Notes: generated by a model from the letters alone, not told the origin. Shown: positions 16,836 through 26,456, counted from the stretch's first letter. The stretch: 64,000 bases of DNA from Helicobacter sp. MIT 11-5569 (GCF_000765695.2 NZ_JRPB02000001.1:248001-312000), one strand, 5' to 3'. Numbers and translations: made by a program.

Positions 16836-18390
16836 TTGCTTCTCCTTGCCCAAACATAACTTTAACCTTGCAATCTGGGCAGCATTGAATTGTTTTTAGC
16901 TTTTTAGAATCTGAGCTAAACGCTGAACCTAGCATTCCCATTACTTTTTCGATAGATTTTTGTGTAGAAAATGCCTTTCCACACTCTACGCATAAAAATG
17001 GCGTATCTTTTGCAAGCTCTCTACTTTTAAAATATTCTCCCTTTAATGTGATTCCATCTCTACTTAGTTCCATAACATTTTCTGGACAAGAAGTAATGCA
17101 ATATCCACAAGTTGTGCAAAGAGAAGCATTAAAGCGCAAAGAAAAATCATCACTCTTTGCAAAAATTGCATTCACATTACAAGCCCCAACACAAGAAAGG
17201 CAAAGCGTGCATTTGCTCGCATCGACTTTTAAATCTCCATAAAATACAGGTGCGCTATTTTCTGTTGCCACACTTGCAGCAAGCCCAAAATCACCTTCTT
17301 TAATCATATATTGCAAGCGTTGTGCGAAGGATTCTCTAAAAGGCTTGTTATAGCGATTTTTATAAAAATACGATTCCATTTTTGGTAAATCTTGTGCTAA
17401 AGTAGAAATGGATTCCACGCTGTTAACTAAAAATATGGAATCTTTTTGATAAATTTGCTGCGTTATGTTGTTTAAAAACTCCATAGGCGCACTTAATGTA
17501 TCTCCATAAACAAGCAAGGCATTCCCACTTGTCTGAAGCATTGTCAATAAGTCATTTTCATTAAGCATTAAAAGATTTGGAAGAATCATAGGTGTTAGGG
17601 ATTCTGGTAAAATTACATTTTTCTCGCATAACTTTATATAATCATCAAAAGAACATAAAAAGATTTTTTGCTCTTTATAAAGCTCAATAATTTCTTCTAA
17701 TCCCTCTTTTGGCATTTCTTCGTATTCTAAACAATTTGTAGGACATACTCCCACACAAGCCCCACAGCTCACACAATCCACCATTGAAAAAGCAAGTTCC
17801 ATTAAGCTATCATTTGCGCCTACACCAAAAGTTGGGCAGACATCAACACATTTTACGCAGTATTTTTCTCTTCTATGATGGTATTGACAATAATCCTCTT
17901 TATAGCTAATAATATCCTTATAACTATACTCCCCAAGGTTATTACGCAATCTTTCTAGCAAAGTATCAGCACTTTGAAAATCCGCTACATTATAAACACC
18001 TCTAAAGCGCAATAATTCTTCCTCATATACAAACAGCACAGCTTGCGCAAACTCAACCACGCTTCCATTATTAAACCGCGCACTAAATGCACCAAAACTT
18101 CCGCTAAAATTTTCTAAAAGCGCAATATCTAACAAAGAAACTTCAAAAAAAATCTGTGCTGATTCTGTAAAATCTTGCACAACTTGTGGAATCACACCAT
18201 TATCTTCGCTTATATATACAATAGCAAGTTTTGAGTCAATCACAATATGATGCTTTGCCTCTAAAGCAAAATCATCTCTAATCTCTTGCACTTTATTTAG
18301 TAATATCAATTTTGTATTATATTCTAAAGTATTTTTGTCTAATAAAATATTACCAAGTGGAAAAGTGTGTGAAATGGGAGTTTTAATCAT
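16828..18390 (-). CDS. multi-cluster [4Fe-4S] ferredoxin-like protein, first gene of the fdh operon, 520 aa
   Basis: Four cysteine clusters are readable: CQYHHRREKYCVKCVDVCP, CVSCGACVGVCP, CTLCLSCVGAC and CTTCGYCITSCP. Near the C-terminus a CVECGK, then CCPDC arrangement may bind a metal. It has no signal peptide, so it is probably cytoplasmic. Similar large ferredoxins sit at the head of fdh operons in related bacteria; the role (electron transfer or enzyme maturation) is not known to me. ATG at 18390 has AGGA upstream; an in-frame ATG at 18408 lacks a ribosome site. A sigma-70-like promoter lies 50-80 bases upstream. Confidence 0.8.
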   Translation of the reverse strand: MIKTPISHTFPLGNILLDKNTLEYNTKLILLNKVQEIRDDFALEAKHHIVIDSKLAIVYISEDNGVIPQVVQDFTESAQIFFEVSLLDIALLENFSGSFGAFSARFNNGSVVEFAQAVLFVYEEELLRFRGVYNVADFQSADTLLERLRNNLGEYSYKDIISYKEDYCQYHHRREKYCVKCVDVCPTFGVGANDSLMELAFSMVDCVSCGACVGVCPTNCLEYEEMPKEGLEEIIELYKEQKIFLCSFDDYIKLCEKNVILPESLTPMILPNLLMLNENDLLTMLQTSGNALLVYGDTLSAPMEFLNNITQQIYQKDSIFLVNSVESISTLAQDLPKMESYFYKNRYNKPFRESFAQRLQYMIKEGDFGLAASVATENSAPVFYGDLKVDASKCTLCLSCVGACNVNAIFAKSDDFSLRFNASLCTTCGYCITSCPENVMELSRDGITLKGEYFKSRELAKDTPFLCVECGKAFSTQKSIEKVMGMLGSAFSSDSKKLKTIQCCPDCKVKVMFGQGEANV

Positions 18391-18439
18391 CTGTATTATT
18401 CCTAGCATAAGCTTTGATAAAATAATTAGTATAGTGCTA

Positions 18440-18469
18440 ATTTTACTCCCTTAGGGCTAGAAAAGTCAA
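18440..18469 (-). promoter_or_regulatory. promoter of the fdh operon
   Basis: On the minus strand TTGACT (18464-18469) is followed after 18 bases by TAAAAT (18440-18445), close to the sigma-70 consensus. It is 50 bases upstream of the first gene of the operon. Confidence 0.55.
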
Positions 18470-18566
18470 TATTTTTTAACTTTTTGGATATATTTATTTT
18501 TATATAGGTATAGAAATTTTATAGGATTACAAAGACTTCGACTTCTACATTTCATAGAAAAATCTT

Positions 18567-18905
18567 TTATTGATTTTGTTTAAAATTTTGTAAATATTTA
18601 TAAATTGCTTCAATTTCATTTGCAGTTAGATAGTATTTTGGCATAACACGTTTGCCACCTTGCAAAGCATTTTTAAAAGTATTAAATTCTAAATTATTAA
18701 TACGCGGCGCATAAATAGATTTTGCATAATTTTTATGTGTGTAATTAGCAACTCTATCTCCCTCTCCATACTTCCCATGGCACTCTACACAACCAATTCC
18801 TCGAGGATTTTCATAAAGCATTTTTCCGTATTCAAGCGGTGTAATAAAGTTCTCTTCCGCTTTTAAAAAAACTATTACACACACCAAAACCAATACAAAG
18901 CGCAT
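18567..18905 (-). CDS. periplasmic monohaem cytochrome c, 112 aa
   Basis: A signal peptide (MRFVLVLVCVIVFLKAEE) is followed by one haem-binding motif, GCVECHGKYGEG, at about residues 35-46. A downstream methionine in GKRVMPKYYLT is a likely sixth ligand. The final helix (LTANEIEAIYKYLQNF) is typical of class I cytochromes c. It probably shuttles electrons in the periplasm; the partner is unknown. It is upstream of the fdh operon on the same strand, but 158 bases and a promoter separate them, so it is probably a separate unit. Confidence 0.88.
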   Translation of the reverse strand: MRFVLVLVCVIVFLKAEENFITPLEYGKMLYENPRGIGCVECHGKYGEGDRVANYTHKNYAKSIYAPRINNLEFNTFKNALQGGKRVMPKYYLTANEIEAIYKYLQNFKQNQ

Positions 18906-19051
18906 ACAATCCCTTAAATTTTTAGTGCAATCTTAGCAAAATTTAGGTTAAATACACTTGCAAACACTACTAAATGCAAAAGCAACCTGCAATGCAACGC
19001 TTTTTCTTAAAATTCTAGCTAAGCTTAAAGGTATAAAAACTTTCTTTATAT

Positions 19052-19057
19052 TATAAT
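19052..19057 (+). promoter_or_regulatory. -10 box for folD-lepB-M50-rpiB
   Basis: A perfect TATAAT in TATATTATAATTGCAAG, 29 bases before the folD ATG at 19087. Confidence 0.55.
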
Positions 19058-19086
19058 TGCAAGATTATTTCAAAAAAGGTTTATTG

Positions 19087-19938
19087 ATGCAAATTTTAGA
19101 CGGAAAGGCTCTTGCACAAAACATCGAAAATAAAATCCAAAAAGAAGTCGAAATTCTAAACAAACAAGGTATTACTCCCGGTCTTGCAGTGATTTTAGTC
19201 GGTGGCGACCCTGCTTCACAAAGTTATGTCAATATGAAAGCAAAGGCTTGCAAACGCACTGGAATCTACTCTATTACACATGAAATGCCCGAAAATATCC
19301 AGCAAGAATCCCTTTTGCAAACAATTGCAATGCTAAACCAAAATCCAAATATTGATGGAATCTTAGTGCAACTCCCTTTACCAAAACACATTGATACAAC
19401 AGCAGTTTTAGAAGCTATTGCCCCACACAAAGATGTCGATGGATTCCACCCTTTTAATATGGGGCGCATTCTTGCAAATCTTGATGGTTTTATTCCAGCA
19501 ACTCCAATGGGGGTTATCACGCTTTTAAAACATTATCATATCACACTACAAGGTAAAAATGTTGTGGTTGTCGGGGCTAGCAATATTGTAGGAAAACCTT
19601 TAGGTGCGCTATTTTTAAATGAAAATGCTACAATTACTCTATGCCATATTTATACACAAGATTTAGCAAAATTTACAAAAGAAGCAGATATTTTATGTGT
19701 GGCTGTTGGCAAGCCAAACCTTATCACAAAAGATATAGTAAAAGAAAATGCAGTTGTTGTAGATATTGGAATTAGCAAGCTTGAAGATGGTAGAATCGTA
19801 GGAGATGTGGATTATCCAAATGTCTCCCCAAAATGTAGCTTTATCACTCCAGTCCCCGGTGGCGTTGGACCAATGACGATTGCTTCACTTTTGCAAAACA
19901 CATTAAAAGCTGCTAAATTACGTCCAAGCAAACACTAA
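19087..19938 (+). CDS. folD: bifunctional methylenetetrahydrofolate dehydrogenase / cyclohydrolase, 283 aa
   Basis: Interconverts methylene-, methenyl- and 10-formyl-tetrahydrofolate with NADP. Family motifs are AVILVGGDPASQSYVNMK (with the catalytic Lys of YVNMK), GILVQLPLPKHID, KDVDGFHPFN, the nucleotide-binding VVVGASNIVGKP and the C-terminal TPVPGGVGPMT. ATG at 19087 follows AAAAAAGG; a longer reading from 19057 would need TTG inside the promoter region. It is first in the plus-strand cluster with lepB ten bases downstream, the order I recall in H. pylori. Confidence 0.96.
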   Translation: MQILDGKALAQNIENKIQKEVEILNKQGITPGLAVILVGGDPASQSYVNMKAKACKRTGIYSITHEMPENIQQESLLQTIAMLNQNPNIDGILVQLPLPKHIDTTAVLEAIAPHKDVDGFHPFNMGRILANLDGFIPATPMGVITLLKHYHITLQGKNVVVVGASNIVGKPLGALFLNENATITLCHIYTQDLAKFTKEADILCVAVGKPNLITKDIVKENAVVVDIGISKLEDGRIVGDVDYPNVSPKCSFITPVPGGVGPMTIASLLQNTLKAAKLRPSKH

Positions 19939-19947
19939 GGGAAAACA

Positions 19948-20775
19948 ATGAAAAATATTTTTCTTAAACTTTACGCATTTATTAATAGTTGGGTTGGCAC
20001 GATTATTATTGTTTTGGGAATTATCTTCTTTTTGGCGCAAGCTTTTGTGATTCCAAGCGGAAGTATGTTAAATACATTATTGATTGGTGATAATTTATTT
20101 GTCAAAAAATTTTCCTATGGAATCCCAACACCCACGATTCCATGGCTTGAAATTCAAGTGCTACCAGATTTTAATAAAAACGGACATTTAATTGAAGGAG
20201 AACGTCCAAAGCGTGGAGATATTGTAATATTTCGCGACCCTAACGCACCAAAAATTCATTTTGTAAAGCGCAATGTTGCTATTAGTGGTGATGAAGTGCT
20301 TTATACTAAAGAGGGCTTATGGGTGCATTTCAGCAGCGATTCTATCTATAAAGACACGACAGCACGTTCTTTAGAATTTGGCGGAAAAGTCTTCTATTAT
20401 GAACCTTATGCGGCACTTCACGCTGGGGTGCATTACGCGCAAACCTCCCTTGATGCGTTTGAACAATTAAGAATCCTATTGCATAATGGGGAAAAAATTG
20501 CAATGGAGCAAGTTGATTTAAGCAATGGAGAAATTGCATTCTACACAAGCATTAAAGACGATGAGTTTTTTATGATGGGAGATAATCGCAACAATTCTAG
20601 CGATTCTCGTTTTTGGGGAGCTGTGCCTTATCGATATATTATAGGCAAACCTTGGTTTATTTACTTTAGCTGGGACGATGCCTTTAATATTCGTTGGAAT
20701 CGAATCGGAAAAAGTGTTGAGAGCTTGGAAAAACAAGCTTTACAAGAAAAAAATACCAAAAATTTGGAATCTTAA
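19948..20775 (+). CDS. lepB: signal peptidase I, 275 aa
   Basis: Membrane serine protease that removes Sec signal peptides on the periplasmic side. One membrane segment is visible at about residues 17-36. The nucleophile is S39 in IPSGSMLNTLLIGD, and the general-base lysine is K107 in IHFVKRNVAISGD. Box E (FFMMGDNRNNSSDSR) is intact. An inserted segment of about 60 residues lies between boxes D and E. The stop is directly followed by the ATG of the M50 gene. Confidence 0.96.
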   Translation: MKNIFLKLYAFINSWVGTIIIVLGIIFFLAQAFVIPSGSMLNTLLIGDNLFVKKFSYGIPTPTIPWLEIQVLPDFNKNGHLIEGERPKRGDIVIFRDPNAPKIHFVKRNVAISGDEVLYTKEGLWVHFSSDSIYKDTTARSLEFGGKVFYYEPYAALHAGVHYAQTSLDAFEQLRILLHNGEKIAMEQVDLSNGEIAFYTSIKDDEFFMMGDNRNNSSDSRFWGAVPYRYIIGKPWFIYFSWDDAFNIRWNRIGKSVESLEKQALQEKNTKNLES

Positions 20776-21435
20776 ATGTTTGAGATTCCATTAATTTATG
20801 ACATTCCTATTAAGATTTGCGCGCTTTTATTAGCAATTATTGGACATGAGATAATGCATGGTTATATCGCGCTAAAATTTGGTGATACGACAGCACGTGA
20901 TGCTGGACGACTAAGCTTAAACCCCATTATTCATATTGATTTAGTCGGTTCTATTCTAATTCCCGGAGCTTTATTTTTAATGAATGCTCCTTTTTTATTT
21001 GGTTGGGCAAAACCTGTTCCTGTGCGCATTGACCGAGTAGTTTATAATGGTGGATATTTTGGTGCATTTGGCGTTTCAATCGCTGGAGTTACATATAACT
21101 TTATTTTAGCAATCCTTGCTAGTATTTTAATCTATGTTTTAAATAGTGGAATCCTTGCTGGGAATTTTATTTTATTATTGACAATTTACTTTTTCTTGCA
21201 AGTTTTGATTTATAATGTTGTGCTAGCTGTCTTTAATCTAATTCCGATTCCACCTTTAGACGGTGCAAATGCTCTAGCCTATTTTGGATTAATGTTTAAA
21301 AATGACTTTTTTGCAAGAATATTTGATAAGATTCCACCAATGGCAGGAATGCTCATTTTAATTATTATCTTAAGCACATCATTATCTAATTTCATTTTCA
21401 TACCTGTGCAATATATTATTAATTTGCTTTTATAG
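20776..21435 (+). CDS. site-2-protease family (M50) membrane metallopeptidase, 219 aa
   Basis: Polytopic membrane protein with the zinc motif H24-E25-xx-H28 (IIGHEIMHGY) in the first helix. The third ligand is supplied by the NLIPIPPLDGANA segment. It belongs to the short M50 group (SpoIVFB/Rhomboid-like YwhC type). The substrate is unknown; such enzymes cut within membranes. The ATG abuts the lepB stop with no gap, so expression is coupled to signal peptidase. Confidence 0.88.
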   Translation: MFEIPLIYDIPIKICALLLAIIGHEIMHGYIALKFGDTTARDAGRLSLNPIIHIDLVGSILIPGALFLMNAPFLFGWAKPVPVRIDRVVYNGGYFGAFGVSIAGVTYNFILAILASILIYVLNSGILAGNFILLLTIYFFLQVLIYNVVLAVFNLIPIPPLDGANALAYFGLMFKNDFFARIFDKIPPMAGMLILIIILSTSLSNFIFIPVQYIINLLL

Positions 21436-21443
21436 GAGTATTT

Positions 21444-21869
21444 ATGCAATTTTTCATCGCAAGTGATCATGCAGGTTTTACGCTTAAAGGTTCAATTTTT
21501 GGAATCTTAGAACAAATGGGGCATAAGGTTGTGGATTTAGGACCAATGGATGCAGAACGTGTAGATTATCCTGATTTTGCAAATAGCTTATGCCAAAAAG
21601 TATTAGAAAATGAAGGGAGTTTTGGAATTTTGATTTGTGGTAGCGGAATTGGAATGAGTATTGCTGCTAATCGTCATAAAGGCATACGTGCTGCACTTTG
21701 CAATGAACCATATAGTGCCTCTATGAGCCGTGCGCACAATGACGCAAATGTCCTATGCTTAGGAGCACGTGTTATTGGAATAGGTATGGTGGAGAGTATT
21801 TTAAAAAACTTTTGCGAGGGGGTTTTTGAGGGCGGTCGCCACACTTGTCGCATAGGAAAATTACATTAA
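21444..21869 (+). CDS. rpiB: ribose-5-phosphate isomerase B, 141 aa
   Basis: Interconverts ribose-5-phosphate and ribulose-5-phosphate. The RpiB/LacAB signature is complete: SDHAGFTLKG, VVDLGP, DYPDFA, the catalytic-Cys loop LICGSGIGMSIAANRHKGIRAALC and HNDANVLCLGARVIG. An AGGAG-type ribosome site precedes the ATG, and eight bases separate it from the M50 gene. Confidence 0.95.
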   Translation: MQFFIASDHAGFTLKGSIFGILEQMGHKVVDLGPMDAERVDYPDFANSLCQKVLENEGSFGILICGSGIGMSIAANRHKGIRAALCNEPYSASMSRAHNDANVLCLGARVIGIGMVESILKNFCEGVFEGGRHTCRIGKLH

Positions 21870-21878
21870 GGAATCTTT

Positions 21879-22217
21879 ATGGCACAATTCACACAATGGC
21901 TGTTTTTAACTGCTTTTATTCTTTTTGTTTTATTTATGGTTATCAAAACTTTCTTTTATAAAAGCATTGCCCAAAAGGAAGAAAAAAATAGTGCCGTGAT
22001 GAAACTAACTTTACAAGAAGCAGAAATTTTAATCCGCAAACACCAACTACAACTCCAAAGAGCACTAGGAAATATTGATATTTTAACAGATGAAATTACT
22101 GCATTGCGTAATGAGGTTAAAATTTTAAAACAACGCAATTCCCAATACCGCGTAGAAAGTGAAAAATATAAAAGTAAAATTAAAGATTTAGAACAAAAAA
22201 TTGAAGCATTATTATAG
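21879..22217 (+). CDS. membrane-anchored coiled-coil protein of unknown function, 112 aa
   Basis: One N-terminal membrane helix (WLFLTAFILFVLFMVIKTFFY) is followed by about 85 residues of heptad-like helix (EAEILIRKHQLQL..., DEITALRNEVKILKQ..., KSKIKDLEQKIEALL). AAGGAATCTTT precedes the ATG. It is the last gene of the folD-rpiB cluster, a position a small uncharacterised gene also holds in H. pylori as I recall. No function is suggested beyond a membrane tether or oligomer. Confidence 0.75.
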   Translation: MAQFTQWLFLTAFILFVLFMVIKTFFYKSIAQKEEKNSAVMKLTLQEAEILIRKHQLQLQRALGNIDILTDEITALRNEVKILKQRNSQYRVESEKYKSKIKDLEQKIEALL

Positions 22218-22238
22218 TGCTTCTCTATTTTTAATTTC

Positions 22239-23108
22239 TTAGCAGTGCCAATTCTTTTTTGTTTCTTTAAATCTGCCACGCACTGATTTAGCAAATGGAA
22301 TAAAGAAATGGCGGTGTTTAAAAGCAAGATTTTGCATTTTTTTTAACTTATTTTTTGGAATCGCATAAAGCATTTGGTATTCTTCTGGAGAATACAACCA
22401 ATCTCCTTTAACTTTAAGCATTTTAAAACCCAAGCGATTTAAGCGACTAAGACGTGGCAACTCCATAAAAATTCCATCAGAAATATCCATTCCAGCCCTT
22501 GCAATACGATTTAATTCAAAAAGCATTTTAGGATACAAAAGAGGCTTTGCAAAACGCGTATTATTTTGGATTTTTTTGTGTTTATTGAATCTTAACGCAT
22601 TTTTTAACATTTTTGCATTTCTTCCAAAACTTTGTGTTTTTAACCCGGTTAAGATACTTTTTGGGCTAATATAGCCTAGAATATCTCCTTTTTTTATTCC
22701 TTTTCTTGTTAAGATTCTACCTTGCTTCTCTCCTAAAACCGTTAGTGAAAAATGCAATTTATCTGCTGTTATTGTATCTCCACCAATGATTTTAACACTA
22801 TATTTTAATGCGCATTCTCCTATAATTTTTGCGAGATTCGCCACTCCTTTAAATTCCTTTGGCAAAGTAAGCGTTAAAAGCACAAAGCGTGGAATCGCAT
22901 GCATTGCATAAATATCAGAGAGATTGACCAAAAAACATTTTTCTACAATATCACTTAAATCCCCCCAAACACGTTTAAAATGCACATCTTCAAAAAAAGC
23001 ATCACTTGCAACGACATAATTATCAATCTCTACACCATCATCTCCGATTCCAAAAGTTGCACCACTTTGTTTTAAGGAATGTATAAACGCCTTTTCTCTA
23101 TCACGCAT
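22239..23108 (-). CDS. thiL: thiamine-monophosphate kinase, 289 aa
   Basis: Phosphorylates thiamine monophosphate to the diphosphate cofactor. PurM/ThiL-fold motifs are present: FGIGDDGVEI, VVASDAFFEDVHF (metal-binding Asp), LSDIYAMHAIPRFVLL, IIGGDTI and GMDISDGIF. The family is usually about 320 residues, so it is on the short side, with a compact C-terminus. ATG at 23108 overlaps the nadC stop (TAATG); the ten-residue-longer reading starts with TTG. Confidence 0.88.
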   Translation of the reverse strand: MRDREKAFIHSLKQSGATFGIGDDGVEIDNYVVASDAFFEDVHFKRVWGDLSDIVEKCFLVNLSDIYAMHAIPRFVLLTLTLPKEFKGVANLAKIIGECALKYSVKIIGGDTITADKLHFSLTVLGEKQGRILTRKGIKKGDILGYISPKSILTGLKTQSFGRNAKMLKNALRFNKHKKIQNNTRFAKPLLYPKMLFELNRIARAGMDISDGIFMELPRLSRLNRLGFKMLKVKGDWLYSPEEYQMLYAIPKNKLKKMQNLAFKHRHFFIPFAKSVRGRFKETKKNWHC

Positions 23109-23935
23109 TAGTCTATTTTCATACTCAAATCTACCCAAACTGCCTGATGAATAATCGCACCAGATGAAATTGCATCTACGCCACTTTCTGCATATTCTCT
23201 AATATTTTCTAATGTGATATTTCCACTTGCTTCCAAAAGCACATTTGGAGCCATTGCATTACGCATTTTTACAACATTTTTTATCGTTTCAATATCCATA
23301 TTATCGCACATCAAAATATCAATTCCTGATTCTAATGCTTCTTTGGCTTGCAAAATATTCTCACACTCTACTTCAATTTTTGCAGTAAATGGAATCTTAG
23401 AACAAATATCCTTAACAAATTTATTTAACGCCAAAATCCTTGTTAAATGTGTATCTTTTAACATTAGACAATCATCTAATCCTAAGCGATGATTAACAGC
23501 TCCCCCATTACGCGCAGAATATTTTTCAAAATCCCTAAGTAAAGGACGAGTTTTACGCGTATCTAGCAAAATGCAATTTGTTCCTTCTATTTTTTGCACA
23601 TATTTGCGTGTTAGCGTTGCGATTCCACTTGAATGTTCTAAGAGATTTAAAATTGTGCGTTCTGCACTTAAAATTTCGCTCATCTTACCTTCAAAAGTAA
23701 CAATTTTTTCTTCTTTTTTGAATCCAACACCATCATCAAAGGTAAATTGACAATCAATCTTTAACAACTCGCATAAACGTTCAACATACGTTTTTCCTGA
23801 TAAAATTCCACTCTCTTTTGCAACAATATAAGCTTCTACCTCAATATCATTTTGCATACGCATATACAAATCACCGCGCCCAATATCCTCTCTTAACACT
23901 TCTTTTAAAAAATCATCTAACAAGATTTTATGCAT
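23108..23935 (-). CDS. nadC: nicotinate-nucleotide diphosphorylase (carboxylating), 275 aa
   Basis: Converts quinolinate and PRPP to nicotinate mononucleotide in de novo NAD synthesis. Characteristic segments are REDIGRGDLY, LNLLEHSSGIATLTRKYV, LDTRKTRPLLRDFEKYSARNGGAVNHR, CLMLKDTH, KIEVECEN and EASGNITLENIREYAESGVDAIS. It lies ten bases after nadA, so the two consecutive enzymes of the pathway are co-expressed. Confidence 0.96.
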   Translation of the reverse strand: MHKILLDDFLKEVLREDIGRGDLYMRMQNDIEVEAYIVAKESGILSGKTYVERLCELLKIDCQFTFDDGVGFKKEEKIVTFEGKMSEILSAERTILNLLEHSSGIATLTRKYVQKIEGTNCILLDTRKTRPLLRDFEKYSARNGGAVNHRLGLDDCLMLKDTHLTRILALNKFVKDICSKIPFTAKIEVECENILQAKEALESGIDILMCDNMDIETIKNVVKMRNAMAPNVLLEASGNITLENIREYAESGVDAISSGAIIHQAVWVDLSMKID

Positions 23936-23945
23936 TTTTACTCCT

Positions 23946-24941
23946 TTATGATAGTTCTAACATTTTATCTAATGCTTGCTTTGCAAGATTTGCAATTTCT
24001 GAATCTAAAAGAATCTCATTATAAGATTCTCCTTTTTGGATTGCCTCCAAACATCTTAACACATCTTGCAATGTTGTTTCATTCATTGTTGGGCATTCTG
24101 GCTTTGTAGAGCTTAACACAAAAGTATTTTGCTCACCTTTTGGCTCTCTCAAACGATTGACCAAATTAAATTCCGTCCCTACTGCAACCTTTTGACTATC
24201 TTTTAAACTTTGGACATATTTGATAATTTGGCTTGTCGAACCCACAAAATCTGCTTTTTTGACAACTTCAGGCTGGCACTCTGGATGCACTGCAATTAAA
24301 ATTTCAGGATATTTCGCACGATAAAAATCAATATCTTTTGGCGTAAAAAGCTGATGCACAGAGCAGAATCCATGATAGCAAATCACATCTGCTTCTTGCA
24401 CTTTTTCTTGACTATCCACACCCAAAATAGCACTTTTTAGCCCATTATCATGCGCAAGATTCTGTCCCAAACAATAATCTGGCAAAAAGAAAATTTTTTT
24501 GTTTTGCTTTAAAGCATATTGCAAAATTTTAGACGCATTAGCACTCGTGCAAACAACGCCGCCAAGCCTTGCAACTTTCGCTTTTACTTCCGCATTTGAA
24601 TTAATATAAGTTACAGGAAAAATCTCTGCGATTCCATATTCTTTTAATTTTGCAATAGAAGCGTCAAAATAACTATCATCAATCATTCTCGCCATAGAAC
24701 AACACGCAATTTTAGGCATAAACACACGCTTATTTGGAGCTAAAATTTTCACACTTTGCCCCATAAAACCAACACCACAAAAGATAATTTTTGACTTTTC
24801 GCTTGTGCTTGCCTTACGTGCTAATTCTAAACTATCTCCCGTTAAATCAGCAATTTCCACCACTTCATCACGTTGGTAGTAATGCGCCACCAAAAGTGCG
24901 TCTAATTGCTCTAGCAACTCTCTAATGCGTTTTTTTATCAT
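23946..24941 (-). CDS. nadA: quinolinate synthase A, 331 aa
   Basis: Oxygen-sensitive [4Fe-4S] enzyme condensing iminoaspartate with dihydroxyacetone phosphate. The start [16 protein letters not shown] and [16 protein letters not shown] are typical. Candidate cluster cysteines lie in [19 protein letters not shown] and [22 protein letters not shown] and [11 protein letters not shown] are further family segments. It is followed by nadC; no nadB is in the window. Confidence 0.95.
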   Translation of the reverse strand: MIKKRIRELLEQLDALLVAHYYQRDEVVEIADLTGDSLELARKASTSEKSKIIFCGVGFMGQSVKILAPNKRVFMPKIACCSMARMIDDSYFDASIAKLKEYGIAEIFPVTYINSNAEVKAKVARLGGVVCTSANASKILQYALKQNKKIFFLPDYCLGQNLAHDNGLKSAILGVDSQEKVQEADVICYHGFCSVHQLFTPKDIDFYRAKYPEILIAVHPECQPEVVKKADFVGSTSQIIKYVQSLKDSQKVAVGTEFNLVNRLREPKGEQNTFVLSSTKPECPTMNETTLQDVLRCLEAIQKGESYNEILLDSEIANLAKQALDKMLELS

Positions 24942-24951
24942 CTTTTACCTT

Positions 24952-25740
24952 TTAAGATTCCTTCATAGATTTTGCAATACATTGTCCAAAATACACTCTT
25001 TCTCTTTGTTTTAAGTCATACTGCCAATTTTTACTAAACAATACAATCGTAGAACCCATTAAAAAACTTCCAATCTCCTCCCCTTTTTGCACAAAGATTG
25101 GTGTTTCAAACACTATGCTTTGCGATTCTTTAAAGTTAGCGACTTTAGGAGCAAAGTTAATTTGGATTTTACCCACATTTAAAGCACCAATTGCGACAAG
25201 ATACAAAGTTTCTCCAAAGTCATCTTCGCATTCTAGCACAACACGCTTATTCTTTACAAAAACTTCTTTATGTTTTAATAAAGTTTTTTCATTAACTCTT
25301 AAAAGTCTTCCAGTTATAAAGTCTAGTCTCTTCACTCTAAGATTTATAGGAGCATGAAAACGATGATAATCACTAGGAGAAAGATAGAAATTCACAAATA
25401 TGTAGTCATTTTCTAACTTCACTTTAATAAAATCACTTACACGATACTTTTTTCCCTTAATTTGTATTGCATAATCATCTTGACATTCCCCAAATTCCAT
25501 TATCACAGAATCACAAGGAGCTATCATATGGGATTGCGTTTTATCAAACTTACGCATTTTTACTAATGAGCGCGTAAAAAGTGCATTTAAACTAGGATAA
25601 TTTCTTAATGTATCAAACTCATCTAAATTAACATTAAATATTCTAACATACGCCTTATTAATCCATACTTGAATGATTGATGAAAACTCATGTGTGGCAA
25701 ATTTTTCAAATAAAGACGACATTAAATTTGTATAATGCAA
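24952..25740 (-). CDS. psd: phosphatidylserine decarboxylase proenzyme, 262 aa
   Basis: Makes phosphatidylethanolamine from phosphatidylserine at the inner membrane. It self-cleaves at a Ser that becomes the pyruvoyl group; here the LGST motif reads MGSTIVLF near the C-terminus. Other motifs are LNALFTRSL, IAPCDS, FYLSPSDYHRFHAP and GALNVGKI. I place the start at TTG 25740 because AAAGGAG stands five bases before it and the resulting N-terminus (MHYTNLMSSLF) best fits family length. ATG 25722 is the alternative. The ribosome site lies inside the last codons of the transferase gene upstream. Confidence 0.93.
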   Translation of the reverse strand: MHYTNLMSSLFEKFATHEFSSIIQVWINKAYVRIFNVNLDEFDTLRNYPSLNALFTRSLVKMRKFDKTQSHMIAPCDSVIMEFGECQDDYAIQIKGKKYRVSDFIKVKLENDYIFVNFYLSPSDYHRFHAPINLRVKRLDFITGRLLRVNEKTLLKHKEVFVKNKRVVLECEDDFGETLYLVAIGALNVGKIQINFAPKVANFKESQSIVFETPIFVQKGEEIGSFLMGSTIVLFSKNWQYDLKQRERVYFGQCIAKSMKES

Positions 25741-25742
25741 AA

Positions 25743-26456
25743 CTACTCCTTTATCCAAAGTGGAATCTCTTCTAAATTTGGACGATTGCATAAAATTTCA
25801 AAAGGTTTAAAACGCTCCTTATAACCCATTGAAATATGGTTTTGTATCCAATATCCCGGATAAAGATATTTGATATTATACTCTTTTGCAATTTCTATTT
25901 GTTTAAGGATTGAATATGTTCCAATAGAATATCGTGAAAAATCGTGGTCGTAATAACAATATACAGCAGAAATTGCACCAGCCATCACATCGACATACGC
26001 CACACCGATAAGTTTATCTTCCATATAATAATCAAACTCATAACCAAAATTTAAAAACCCTTGCACGAAAGTATCATAATAAGCTTCAAGTGTGATATTA
26101 TGGTATTCCCACCCTTTTTTTACATGCATTGCTTGATGATATTTATCATAAAGAAGTAAATGCGCTTCACTGACCCAAGGACGCTTGATTTGCAATGTTA
26201 TAGGGTGTTTTAAAACACGCTTATGTGATTTTGAAAATACAAAATTTTCACAATTTTGCCGAATGGATATACAAGCCTCACAACCATTGCAAATAGGCAC
26301 AAAGAAGTAATTTCCAAAGCGTCTCCAACCGCGCTCTAGTAAATGCAGATAAAAAGGTATTGTGCAATCTTTAATATAAAAATAATGGAATCTTGCTTCT
26401 AAATTAGGAATATAGCTACAAGGGCGCGGTTCTTGAACTAGCTCATAAACTTCCAT
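25743..26456 (-). CDS. bpt: arginyl/leucyl-tRNA--protein transferase (Bpt/Ate type), 237 aa
   Basis: N-end-rule enzyme that adds an amino acid (Leu in bacterial Bpt) to acidic N-termini, marking proteins for ClpS/ClpAP. The N-terminal cysteine cluster is CNGCEACISIRQNC. Later segments VAYVDVMAGAISAVYCYYDHD and SIGTYSILKQIEIAKEY, then YLYPGYWIQNHISMGYK are diagnostic. It lies between a lytic transglycosylase gene (three-base gap) and psd, with no functional link apparent. Confidence 0.92.
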   Translation of the reverse strand: MEVYELVQEPRPCSYIPNLEARFHYFYIKDCTIPFYLHLLERGWRRFGNYFFVPICNGCEACISIRQNCENFVFSKSHKRVLKHPITLQIKRPWVSEAHLLLYDKYHQAMHVKKGWEYHNITLEAYYDTFVQGFLNFGYEFDYYMEDKLIGVAYVDVMAGAISAVYCYYDHDFSRYSIGTYSILKQIEIAKEYNIKYLYPGYWIQNHISMGYKERFKPFEILCNRPNLEEIPLWIKE

